Part shown: positions 35,209 through 44,250 of the stretch, piece by piece | Numbering within the stretch: the stretch's first letter is position 1 | Layout: each line of letters starts with the position of its first letter | Source of the DNA: Gammaproteobacteria bacterium | GTDB lineage: Bacteria > Pseudomonadota > Gammaproteobacteria > Berkiellales > Berkiellaceae | NCBI GenBank assembly: GCA_016191245.1 | Contig: JACPOY010000013.1 | Span: forward strand, 99,991-163,990 | Reading direction: 5' to 3' | Length of the DNA stretch: 64,000 nt | Position numbers and translations under genes: made by a program | Notes under the pieces: generated by a model | What the model was told of the DNA's origin: nothing | The model's input: the letters and a program-made list of their open reading frames with translations, nothing else | The model's database searches: none

Positions 35209-36407
35209 TACTTGTTCACATGCTTGCATGTCTCATTCCTATTCATTAATAAAAGAGTAATATCATCTGGGCCCCCACCTTCGTATTTTACGCCAAGAGG
35301 AACCAATATATCTTCTACCTTCATTTGTGATTTATTCACAATCTCTAATAATTTATTCTCTTTTTCTTGAAGATCTTTACCTTCCATTATTTCAAATATA
35401 CCATCTGAAAACATGGCCAATGTAAATTGAAGTGGCAGTGAATAAGAATATACTTCAAACTTGGCATCTTTAAAAATACCTACTGCAAATCCTTGGCCTT
35501 TTAAAAAAACAGTTTTTTTTGTATCCCATATCACTGGGTTAGGATAGTGACCACCCACACTGTAGAGTAAAACATTTTCCTTTAAATCTAAAACACAATA
35601 TATCATTGTTAGGTATTTACCAAGCTTTGCATTTAAGATGTCATCACTCAGATGCTTCAATACTTTTTCAGGATGCACTATCAAATCATCTTGGTGTAGT
35701 TGATACTGCGATAAAAATTGCTCCATTAAACTTTTTAATAAAACTGTGATGAATGCAGATGAAGCACCATGTCCTGAGACGTCTGCAATATAAAACCCTA
35801 TCTTATCTTGCGTAATTTGAAAATAATCAACAAAGTCTCCACTTAGATATAATGAAGGGATAACTTTATGCGAAAAATTGTAATCTTTAAATTGAAAATT
35901 CGATTTTGGAAGCAGTTTTTGTTGCACGCTTTTTCCTGCATATTGATCTTCTTTTAACTGCCCTAAACTTTGAGTTAATTGTATATTTTTCTCTTCTAAC
36001 TCTGTTCGATAATTCTTATTTTCAACCACAAGACGTCCGCGTTCTAACGCTTTACAAACGGCATGTTCTAGCACTGTCAAATTCGTGATAGGTTTTGGAA
36101 TAAAATCCCAGGCACCCAGTCGCAATGCATCAATGATGTTGCTCATTACATCGGTTCCAGAAATCACAATCACTGGTGTTTCGGGTGATTCTTTAATGAG
36201 GATCTCTATCAATTCCAATCCTCCCATAATGGGCATTTGTAAATCGCAAAGAACAAGATCGGGTTTTTTTAAATGAAATATTTCTAACGCTTCTTTGCCA
36301 TTATTTGCTTCATAAACAACAAAACCACTATCTTCTAAATAAGATGCAATTCGTTCTCTTAACTTTGAATCATCATCAACGCTTAAAATACGTCCATAAG
36401 AACTCAC
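35208..36407 (-). CDS. Response regulator with PP2C/SpoIIE phosphatase output
   Basis: 399 residues. Receiver domain at 5-125 (VDDDSKLRERIASYL, phospho-Asp in LVLCDLQMP, Lys in FIPKPI), a coiled linker, then a SpoIIE-type Ser/Thr phosphatase (FYIADVSGHGASSAFI, LAMFSDGIFEI and EGGGPDDITLLL supply the metal-binding Asp residues). Similar regulators (HsbR, RssB/RsbU types) dephosphorylate STAS antagonists; the STAS gene follows with overlapping stop and start. First gene of the operon, so it may set its activity from an unseen histidine kinase signal. Confidence 0.9.
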   Translation of the reverse strand: MSSYGRILSVDDDSKLRERIASYLEDSGFVVYEANNGKEALEIFHLKKPDLVLCDLQMPIMGGLELIEILIKESPETPVIVISGTDVMSNIIDALRLGAWDFIPKPITNLTVLEHAVCKALERGRLVVENKNYRTELEEKNIQLTQSLGQLKEDQYAGKSVQQKLLPKSNFQFKDYNFSHKVIPSLYLSGDFVDYFQITQDKIGFYIADVSGHGASSAFITVLLKSLMEQFLSQYQLHQDDLIVHPEKVLKHLSDDILNAKLGKYLTMIYCVLDLKENVLLYSVGGHYPNPVIWDTKKTVFLKGQGFAVGIFKDAKFEVYSYSLPLQFTLAMFSDGIFEIMEGKDLQEKENKLLEIVNKSQMKVEDILVPLGVKYEGGGPDDITLLLMNRNETCKHVNK

Positions 36408-36854
36408 AGTTTAATCCTCTCCATACTTCTTTTCGGAAAACTGAATAAACAAACAGATATCATTTAGAATTAAAACTTATCTTGTTTGCATACTTCTAAT
36501 ATAACTTAATAGTTAATCGGTAAATTTAGCAGAGGGTATTAGTTATAGAACTCATATACTGGATAGAGTAAAAGCTTTTTTAAAGATCTCAATGTCTCAA
36601 CAGTAAAAACTGTTCACAAAAACAATGGTTTCAAATTATCAAAAATGAAATCCTAAGATTTAGCGGAGAATTGCCTGTCTTTTTTTCTAGCTGGATCTTG
36701 AATGAATACGGGTTCGATGACTGGTTTCTTGTCCCCTCTACCGTTTAGCGTTGAAAATTGCTTCGTCATTGCGCGCTCTTAGCGAAGCAATGACGGAATA
36801 TGATTTGCAAAGAAATATTATTTAAAAGTACTACTAAGCAAATATACTAAGAGT
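36408..36854. other. 447-bp intergenic region with promoter side and REP-like palindrome
   Basis: No convincing gene. The right-hand edge of the type I operon should carry its promoter here (AT-rich 36420-36560), but no clear box could be fixed. At 36758-36796 lies a palindromic repeat, TTGCTTCGTCATTGCG followed by its near complement AGCGAAGCAATGACGG. Confidence 0.6.
36758..36796. repeat. REP-like palindrome (CATTGCG/GAAGCAA type), copy 1
   Basis: Two arms, GCTTCGTCATTGCG and CGAAGCAATGACGG, can fold back on each other. A longer relative occurs at 55810-55895. This kind of CATTGCGAG ... GAAGCAAT repeat is common in gamma- and alphaproteobacterial host-associated genomes. Confidence 0.65.
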
Positions 36855-37976
36855 TTATTCTTGGTTTTTTATTGCTTCTTTTTCAATTTCTTTAGGAATT
36901 ACTGGCGTCTTTTCTATTATTTTTTCTTTAGTTACTGAGGTTTTTACCGCTTCTTTTTCGCTTTCTTTTGTCACCGTTGTTTTCACCACATCTTTTCCAT
37001 TTTCTTTGGTGACTTCAGATGTCGCTTTGACTACTTCTTTTTTGCTTTCATTGTGAGCTTCTGGCGCTTTAATTTGATCTTCTGTAGGTTTTACTTCTGG
37101 TGTTTCTTTCTTCACATCATCCGGTTTAGTCACTTGTGATGATGGCGTTACTTCATCGGGTTTAGCCACTTCTGATGACGGCGTTACTTCATCTGTTTTA
37201 TTTTCTGTAGCAACTTTTTCAGGTTTCGATTTCGTCAGTTCTATGTCACCAAAACCATCATCGGTATTAACAATACCATCATTGAGAGAAGTTTCATTAA
37301 ATAAATATTCACGATGTTGGAAATATGCATCACGTACAAAAGTATATTCATCAACAGCAAGTACATCTAAAACGGTTTCTTTACGTAATAATCTTGCGCG
37401 AATATCTAAGTAATCAACGCCAATTAATGCATATTTTTCCCAATCAGATTCAATCCAGGGCCAAATACTTAAAGCATAATAATCAACACCGACTCCTATC
37501 GCATCACGAAATGTGCTTGGACCTAAAAAGGGTAATACCAAATAATAGGAATTGTGATATCCCCAATGATGCAAAGTTTGCCCAAAGTCTTCTTTACGGT
37601 GTTCAAGCCCCAAACTTGAAGCAGGATTAAAAATGCCACCAAGACCCAAAATCGTATTGATTAAAAATCGGCTGGTATCATGAGCTGCATAAGCAAATTT
37701 TAACTGCAATAAATCGTTTGCTATGTTCGTTAATTCTCTTAAATTATCAAAAAAGTTTGTGATACCTACTTGCAAGGGCGGCGGTGTGTATTTCAAGTAA
37801 ACATAAGCAACGGGTTTTACTGCAACTCTATCGACAGTTTTATTAAACGTAAAAGTGGCTCTATTTAGGCCCTCAAATGGATCTTGCAGATGAGGACTAG
37901 ATTGTTGATGGGCACATCCTGACATGGCAATGAATGCCACACTTAATAATGCACTAGCTAATGTGCGTTGCAACAT
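36855..37976 (-). CDS. mlaA: MlaA (VacJ) family lipoprotein with long charged tail
   Basis: 373 residues. Lipobox AMSGC (Cys21), then the MlaA domain: DPFEGLNRATFTFN, LINTILGLGGIFNPAS, HRKEDFGQTLHHWGY, YLVLPFLGPSTFRDAIG. MlaA removes misplaced phospholipid from the outer leaflet of the outer membrane. Residues after about 245 form an extra Lys/Glu/Thr-rich tail with repeats (DEVTPSSEVAKP, DEVTPSSQVTKP and several VTKE units) that E. coli MlaA lacks. No other mla genes are next to it. Confidence 0.92.
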   Translation of the reverse strand: MLQRTLASALLSVAFIAMSGCAHQQSSPHLQDPFEGLNRATFTFNKTVDRVAVKPVAYVYLKYTPPPLQVGITNFFDNLRELTNIANDLLQLKFAYAAHDTSRFLINTILGLGGIFNPASSLGLEHRKEDFGQTLHHWGYHNSYYLVLPFLGPSTFRDAIGVGVDYYALSIWPWIESDWEKYALIGVDYLDIRARLLRKETVLDVLAVDEYTFVRDAYFQHREYLFNETSLNDGIVNTDDGFGDIELTKSKPEKVATENKTDEVTPSSEVAKPDEVTPSSQVTKPDDVKKETPEVKPTEDQIKAPEAHNESKKEVVKATSEVTKENGKDVVKTTVTKESEKEAVKTSVTKEKIIEKTPVIPKEIEKEAIKNQE

Positions 37977-38111
37977 AGTTTATCCATGTTAGAGAGTTTA
38001 TATTAAGTTTAGTCATTGAAAGGGTAAGTACAAATTATTTACCCCAAAACATTTAGTTAATGAATAAAATTTTATTCGTTCCATTTTAGTTTTCCCCAGG
38101 CTTTCAAGCCG

Positions 38112-38151
38112 CGAGCAACCGGAGTTACATAAAGTAAATGAGGATTGCGAG
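38112..38151 (+). repeat. Dispersed GAGCAACCGG repeat, copy B
   Basis: GAGCAACCGGAGTTACATAA then AGTAAATGAGGATTGCGAG, a slightly decayed copy of the core at 50295-50336. It lies between the porin terminator and mlaA. Confidence 0.75.
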
Positions 38152-38194
38152 GTGGCGAAGACAACAACGCCTAAAGCTAAAATGGAAAGAATAA

Positions 38195-38229
38195 AAAAAA
38201 AAGCCCTGTAAAAACAGGGCTTTTTTAGT
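38195..38229. terminator. Rho-independent terminator after porin gene
   Basis: AAGCCCTGT-AAAA-ACAGGGCTT with A-runs on the left and T-runs on the right, so it can work in both directions. It lies about 11 bases after the porin stop on the minus strand. Confidence 0.9.
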
Positions 38230-38239
38230 AACAAACCGC

Positions 38240-39700
38240 TTACCAAGAAACTTGACCTCTGAGACCGAATGCATCCACATCTTGTGAGAAGGGAAGCGAG
38301 GTACGAACGTAGTTAGCCAAAAATCTAACATTGTCGTTCACCCACCAGGTCAAACCAATCGTTGTGCTATGAGCAGAACCAACGATATCGTTTGCTGTGA
38401 ATCCGGTACGGAAGTTATTACCAGCTTGTGGAGCTGGCACACCGAATTGGTCAGCCGCGAATGGAGGAACAAAATCAACAAACTCAAACACTTGATTAGA
38501 TACAAAAGATTGATTATCTACGAAGTTTATAAAGCTGTGACGTATCCCAAGTTCCCAAGCGCCTTTACGTGAAACAGGATGCACAGCACCGAAAGTACCG
38601 CTGTCAAAGTCGTACTCTCTCTTTTCACCTGTTAATACGTAGGATGCTTGAACGTAGTAACCATAATAATCTAATTCACCACCTGGGCTACGAATATCGC
38701 GTGGATCAAATACTTCATCACGCTCAACATTCGCTACCATGTATTCGCCTTGAATTAATAATGGTCCCCATTGTCCAGCTAATTCAAAGCCCCAGACATC
38801 GTGACTGTCAGCAGAATTAGGCGGAATATTGGTGAACAAAACTGGCGTTTGACGTGCACGTACTTCATAACCAGCTATGTAGTTAAAGTCATTAGCATGT
38901 TCATGCAATGATTCATAACGTGCTGCGATACCAGCATGATAAGTTGTGTAATCATCATGAATTGGTGAGAAAGTAATACGAGCACCAAAGCCAACGTCAT
39001 CACTACCTGGATCACTATTTAAAGGTCCTGTTCCTGCAACAGATCTTACTGCTGGAGCAGGAAAACCCGCAGCTACTGGAACTGCAGCTGGGAAAGCAAC
39101 CACGTCACCTGTTTGACGTGAACCAGCGATTTGTGGGTGATACAATGCTGCAGCAGCAGTTACCCAATGGCCGTGCCATTCAGCATACAAACCTAAGCCT
39201 TTATCTGGAGCGAATGCAGAAGTGGCTAATGACAATTCCATAAACATGTTGTCATTGCTGCTTTGCCAGTTTTCCAAACCAAATGGAATACTGACTTGAC
39301 CCAATGCAACCCAGAAATTCTTGCAACCACTGTAACCGATAAATGCTTCACCGAAATCAGCAGTGGTGCTGCCTGGACGATCTTTTAAATCAATATCAAA
39401 TTTATAAACCCAATCATGCCCAACGCCCCCTTTCAAGGTAACACGAGCTGCTCTAATATGAGCGCCGCTTGGGAATGCGCTGCTTGTGATGAGATCATCA
39501 TCATCTGCATCAAAAAATGCTTGGTCAAAAAAGAGTCGACCGCTGATTTTGAACCAAAAATTGTTTTCATCAAGTTCGAATACTTCAAGGCCACCTTTGG
39601 TGTCAACCGTCATACCAGCAGCGAATGCAGGTCCTGAAGCGAATGCACCGAGGCCCGCTAGAGCCAGCATGGCCAATTTATTGTTTGTCATTTTGCTCAT
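38240..39700 (-). CDS. Outer-membrane porin, OprO/OprP family
   Basis: 486 residues with signal peptide (AFASGPAFA). MTVDTKGGLEVFELDENNF, FKISGRLFFDQAFFD, RVTLKGGVGHDWVYKFDIDL and the closing VNDNVRFLANYVR are the pattern of phosphate/polyphosphate-selective porins of the OprO/OprP family. Many members outside Pseudomonas are general or unknown-substrate channels, so phosphate specificity is not assured. It is a single gene with its own terminator; good ribosome site (GGGAGAGAT) before the ATG. Confidence 0.9.
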   Translation of the reverse strand: MSKMTNNKLAMLALAGLGAFASGPAFAAGMTVDTKGGLEVFELDENNFWFKISGRLFFDQAFFDADDDDLITSSAFPSGAHIRAARVTLKGGVGHDWVYKFDIDLKDRPGSTTADFGEAFIGYSGCKNFWVALGQVSIPFGLENWQSSNDNMFMELSLATSAFAPDKGLGLYAEWHGHWVTAAAALYHPQIAGSRQTGDVVAFPAAVPVAAGFPAPAVRSVAGTGPLNSDPGSDDVGFGARITFSPIHDDYTTYHAGIAARYESLHEHANDFNYIAGYEVRARQTPVLFTNIPPNSADSHDVWGFELAGQWGPLLIQGEYMVANVERDEVFDPRDIRSPGGELDYYGYYVQASYVLTGEKREYDFDSGTFGAVHPVSRKGAWELGIRHSFINFVDNQSFVSNQVFEFVDFVPPFAADQFGVPAPQAGNNFRTGFTANDIVGSAHSTTIGLTWWVNDNVRFLANYVRTSLPFSQDVDAFGLRGQVSW

Positions 39701-39921
39701 CTACAATCTCTCCCATTGGAATGCATAACGGTTGAATGCGTATACCGAAAATTTTTCAGATGACACAATAGCGCAATTGTTATAACGGAACATACTATAA
39801 CGCTGTTTGCGCCATGCCTTCAATACGCAATGACTATATCATTGTTGTTTTAAGAAGTCGCGCCATCCTATCAAAAATGAAGCTGCACTACAAAGCATAA
39901 TTATCATTGTTGATGAGACGC

Positions 39922-42900
39922 TTAAGTTTTCGACTTTGTTTGGAGCCATAAGCCTTCAATTGAAAAACAATGCCAACCCCAACGCAACCATTTTATCAAC
40001 GAGAAGGCAAGCCATAAAGCCCAGATCAACATTAAAATTCGATAAACATATAATGGTAATGAAATAACCCACGCTTGTGGTAATTCTTTAGTGCTAGTGT
40101 CTTGATACCACTGCAACTGATACTTAGTCATCGCATTAAAAACAGAATGTACGTTATTCATCACAGGAGATCCCAACTGCATTTTAGGTGTACCTAATAA
40201 TCCATTAGAGATACTGGTAAACAAACTAACTACAAATAATAGCGTCAACACACCTAAACTTATTTGCATGATCTCAAATGCAAGTTCTCCCATTGGTGAT
40301 GACACTTGACTTCTTTTTTGCATTGCAAAAAACCAAGCAACAACAAAAATTGCAGCAAGTGGGGATGCCACCGAAAGACCAACGCCAAGTAAAAACCATT
40401 CCCAAGTAGATAATGGTGTCTTTGCATATCTTCCTAAACCAATTGAAACAATTAAAACGACTATCAAAATTCCCCAAATTAAAACAGCAGGACCAATGAG
40501 TGGCCCTCCTAATAGTAATATCCAACGATCACCGCCTAATTCAACATCAACGATGGCATTACTACTTGGCATATTAAGATCGATATTCGGTGTGACATAG
40601 CGGCTTGATATACCTTGAGGAACTTGCCATTTCACTTCTATTTGTTGACTACCAGGATGTAAAGGAATACTAATTTCGCCTTGTTTTGCATTGATAGGCT
40701 GGCTCAATCCATTAATCAATACATCATGTAATATGGCGTCTTCTGGCACCTTAATCACATGTGTTCCTCCAAGACTGCTTCGTGCCTGTAAGCTCAACGT
40801 ACTATCTGTTGCACGTTTTCCTGGCACCGTGATAAGTCTGCTGTTATCTATGGTGAGCGTATCAGCAACAACTGCTTGCGGACGATTCACTTGAATATTG
40901 AGGGTTTCACCAGGCCATGGATACCAAGTTGGAAACCATCTACCTTGGGCATTTTGTTGATGAATAATTGGGATCCCTTCAAAATTACAATGCCATTGGC
41001 TAATAGCATCTAAGTGCCATATTTCTTTCACTGATGGACTTGATATAGCATGAAGATTAATTTCAGATGTTGTTTTAAGTTTAGATTTCCATGAAATCTT
41101 CTGTTGATTTTCACCTAACGACACATAAACTTTATTATCTTTCATCTCAACATTATCAGACATCACTAATTCATCAGGTAACAATGGTACTTCAACGCTT
41201 ATTCCCTCTTGTTGTGGCGCTTCTCTTTTTAGTTCATTCAATACTTCCCAATCAAATCCCAATTGCAACGTTCTAGTGACAACGACAAATGTGGGCATTC
41301 TGCCAGATTGTAATGTCGCTGCACGAGACGCTTCTTGTACAGATGGTTTTATTCTCGTTAAATATAAATTGTCACCTTGCAATCGATGATGAAAAACGCC
41401 ATCAATCTGCCATCCATTCGCTTGTGTTGTAACCTGAATTGGCTTTTGCGGGATTTGAATTTCAAATTTATCTTGGCCACCAATAGGTCCTTCAAGAACA
41501 ATTTCATGAACACCTTCTTCCAACAATATCCAAAGTTGATGTCCCGCTGCATCAAATTGCAAACCTTTTGCAGGCACACCATCAACGAGAATGGAACGTG
41601 GCAACCATTTACCCAAACTACTTGGTAAAGGAACGGCTGATTTAACTCCCATTTGTTCTGTCAAGCGGATAGTTAATTGATTCGAGTCAACCTCTACTTG
41701 CATACGAGAGACAGCTGCACATTCAGGCATACATTGTGGTTGGATCAATAAGCGTTGCTTAAATTCATCCAACAATGGTTGCGATGGAAAATCTGCAAAT
41801 GCTTTACCTGGCATCATGCCAAGTATTGCTCCCAGCGAAAACATTATCATCCAAAGTAATGGCAAGACGGTCAATTTTGATTGAGGCAAAATACTTGGTT
41901 TGTCATTACTTCCATTCTTTCGCCATAACGTAAACAAACCATAAATAAATATAAACATCAAAATCACATCTGTTACCTTCAATATCGAAGTCATAATACG
42001 CGGCAAAATCCATAAAGTTATTTTTTGATCTTTGAGTACAGGGCCATTCCATACTAACTCAGAAATATCCCATTGCCATTGTGGTACACCCGGTCCGGTT
42101 TGCACCTTGGCATTAGGATCATAATCATTCAAAGGTTGTGGTGGTGGACTTATTGGTTTTGGCTCCATCATGCCTCCACTACCGCCTTCCATGAGAATTT
42201 TTGCCTGATCTGCACTTTCTATCATTGAACCTTTTGCAGCACGAGCGGAACTTGGCAGCGCAACCATACCTTGCATCGCAGCCTGATTTTGTTGTCCTGC
42301 CATAAATGCATATGATTGATTAGGTGGTGTTAATTGAGGATAGATCGCTTGGCGAATTTGCATCACCATAAAAGGTAAAGCTATCAATGCTAAAACCACG
42401 AAGCTGACTCGAGAATAATACAGCACGAAAGTTCTAAACTTACCTAAGGGTAGTGCTCGTAGTAATGCTAAAGCGCCAATTAAATTTAGCCAACTGTAGA
42501 TTGGCGCACCAATTTCATGATAAATCAGTGTCAGTGTTAAAAGAGCAATGAGTCCCCAACCCAAGCCTAACAATTTTGTCATTGCAGCAGCCATAATTAA
42601 CACTAAAAATAAATCTAACAACGTCCACTCTTGCACCCAAGCATGGGTTACACTATCAACTCCCCATGCGCCCACTAATTTCCAACCTGGAGGTAAAAAA
42701 AGTGTGGTTGATAAAGAACGAACATCAAAGTCCCAACCTACAGCAGGTAATGTAAATGGTTTACCCAAGATGCGGCTCACTGCTGTCAAATTCAGTTGAC
42801 CTTGGCGGATCTCAATGCCGGGAGGTTCATTGGGAGAGGTTTGTGTGATGAGTCGATCTTGTCCATCAAGAGTAGCTTGTCCTAAGATATAAGGTGAAAT

Positions 42901-44043
42901 CAGCGATAATCGCCAATTATCATAGATCCCTCCCGTTACAATATCTTGGGCAATAAAACCATCTCCAGAAAAATCTAGCCATAATTTACGTTGAATCGAA
43001 ATCTGTGAAGGCCGCTTTTCTTCGCCTCGACGCTTTTCAACTATTGTCAACACACTACCTTCATTCATTAAATAGCATGGATAAGATTTCCAACCTTGCG
43101 GCATATCAGTTTGCTGAGGATCAAGACTCGTCCCTCCTTCAATTTCAACTAAACGTAATTCGTTATGTGGTTGGAATGATAATATTTCATTTTCGGGCCA
43201 GGGCGCTTTTTGCGGTTTAGACGATAATTTATTTTGTTTACTAAGAAATCTGCTTTTGATATGGATATCCCAGACACCTGGTTTTACTTGTACACGTAGC
43301 ATTCCATTTTCTTCTAATTTGGATGGCAACGGGCTCATAATATGAATAGGTAATGTATCTGATTGTAATACTGGTCCTATGCTGACTTCTCTTATTTGTC
43401 CGGTGACTTTTAATCGAATAAGTGTATTATCAATTTGTGGAATTTCATCTTGAATCAAACGATAAACTTGAATGCCCAGAGAATCTTCTTTTAAATTAAG
43501 CTTTGTTTCATCAAGCACACGTTGAAACCATACTTTACCATCTGCGGCTCGATTAGGCTGCTCAATTTCCTTTGAAGATAACGTTAACTGTAACGTCCCC
43601 GTATTGGGTGGAATTTGAATATAATCTGGTAAATTATCCCAAGTAAACTGACCTTGAAAAATATATTCTCCAGCTGGCAGGAAAACTGCTGGTAAACCTT
43701 CATGAGAAATCACGGCCACAACTTTATTATTGGCTTTAACATTTTCTGGCCAGTGATCACTGTCTCCAGGTAAAGGAACCCAGCCTTCTACATAATTAAT
43801 GACTTTCTCAGTAAATTGACCTTTTTGTTCTTCTACATTGAGTTTCAACTCAGATGGCCAAATGCAAATAAACTCATCTGCGTTATTGTAAGGAGTTGGG
43901 CAGAGCTTGTCTTCACTCCCATAGAGTACCCATTCTTTCCAAGGCTGAAGTGGTTCAGGAATATTGAGAGTAGGCTTTGCTAAGACTGAAAATGAGTAGA
44001 GGAAAAAAAAGAATAGAACTATTCCCTGTCTTAGGTGTGTCAT
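39922..44043 (-). CDS. Very large membrane protein, unknown function
   Basis: 1373 residues from the ATG at 44041-44043, which starts a clean signal segment (IVLFFFFLYSFSVLA); an upstream ATG at 44076 adds 11 residues. A large periplasmic part (to about 480) is followed by membrane segments around 490-580, one near 705 and one near 735, a second periplasmic part (about 770-1210, beta-rich) and four segments at the end. The two soluble parts resemble each other (HLPAGEYIFQG-type and ILLEEGVHEIVLEGPI lines), suggesting an old duplication. Similar large proteins exist in other proteobacteria, but I know no assigned function. No operon partners. Confidence 0.8.
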   Translation of the reverse strand: MTHLRQGIVLFFFFLYSFSVLAKPTLNIPEPLQPWKEWVLYGSEDKLCPTPYNNADEFICIWPSELKLNVEEQKGQFTEKVINYVEGWVPLPGDSDHWPENVKANNKVVAVISHEGLPAVFLPAGEYIFQGQFTWDNLPDYIQIPPNTGTLQLTLSSKEIEQPNRAADGKVWFQRVLDETKLNLKEDSLGIQVYRLIQDEIPQIDNTLIRLKVTGQIREVSIGPVLQSDTLPIHIMSPLPSKLEENGMLRVQVKPGVWDIHIKSRFLSKQNKLSSKPQKAPWPENEILSFQPHNELRLVEIEGGTSLDPQQTDMPQGWKSYPCYLMNEGSVLTIVEKRRGEEKRPSQISIQRKLWLDFSGDGFIAQDIVTGGIYDNWRLSLISPYILGQATLDGQDRLITQTSPNEPPGIEIRQGQLNLTAVSRILGKPFTLPAVGWDFDVRSLSTTLFLPPGWKLVGAWGVDSVTHAWVQEWTLLDLFLVLIMAAAMTKLLGLGWGLIALLTLTLIYHEIGAPIYSWLNLIGALALLRALPLGKFRTFVLYYSRVSFVVLALIALPFMVMQIRQAIYPQLTPPNQSYAFMAGQQNQAAMQGMVALPSSARAAKGSMIESADQAKILMEGGSGGMMEPKPISPPPQPLNDYDPNAKVQTGPGVPQWQWDISELVWNGPVLKDQKITLWILPRIMTSILKVTDVILMFIFIYGLFTLWRKNGSNDKPSILPQSKLTVLPLLWMIMFSLGAILGMMPGKAFADFPSQPLLDEFKQRLLIQPQCMPECAAVSRMQVEVDSNQLTIRLTEQMGVKSAVPLPSSLGKWLPRSILVDGVPAKGLQFDAAGHQLWILLEEGVHEIVLEGPIGGQDKFEIQIPQKPIQVTTQANGWQIDGVFHHRLQGDNLYLTRIKPSVQEASRAATLQSGRMPTFVVVTRTLQLGFDWEVLNELKREAPQQEGISVEVPLLPDELVMSDNVEMKDNKVYVSLGENQQKISWKSKLKTTSEINLHAISSPSVKEIWHLDAISQWHCNFEGIPIIHQQNAQGRWFPTWYPWPGETLNIQVNRPQAVVADTLTIDNSRLITVPGKRATDSTLSLQARSSLGGTHVIKVPEDAILHDVLINGLSQPINAKQGEISIPLHPGSQQIEVKWQVPQGISSRYVTPNIDLNMPSSNAIVDVELGGDRWILLLGGPLIGPAVLIWGILIVVLIVSIGLGRYAKTPLSTWEWFLLGVGLSVASPLAAIFVVAWFFAMQKRSQVSSPMGELAFEIMQISLGVLTLLFVVSLFTSISNGLLGTPKMQLGSPVMNNVHSVFNAMTKYQLQWYQDTSTKELPQAWVISLPLYVYRILMLIWALWLAFSLIKWLRWGWHCFSIEGLWLQTKSKT

Positions 44044-44077
44044 CCTTGACTCCAATATAAGATCCAATTTAACCAAT

Positions 44078-44119
44078 CTACCCTATATTCTCTAAAATTT
44101 TAAGTAATCTTATTTTTGA
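44078..44119 (-). pseudogene. Remnant of a divergent hrpA 3' end
   Basis: Read leftward this encodes P-SKIRLLKILENIG-stop; the intact hrpA ends VSKIRLLKVLEQLL-stop. Over 31 bases 26 agree with hrpA at 44262-44294, and all five differences are transitions, most of them silent in the coding frame. It looks like the tail of another hrpA allele left behind. Confidence 0.5.
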
Positions 44120-44250
44120 AGGGCATTTGTTCACTTTTTTTTCAAATGAAAATCAACAAAATGGGTTTATCATTACCACTTTTGTAGTAAACTTGCTCAT
44201 GTAAGTTTACTGATTGATGCGCTCATTTTTGAGGATTAGGGTTGTGATTT

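Noticed and set aside
38013..38331. Minus-strand small hydrophobic frames near the porin end
   Set aside because: They overlap the porin gene end, its terminator and a dispersed repeat, and show no family features.
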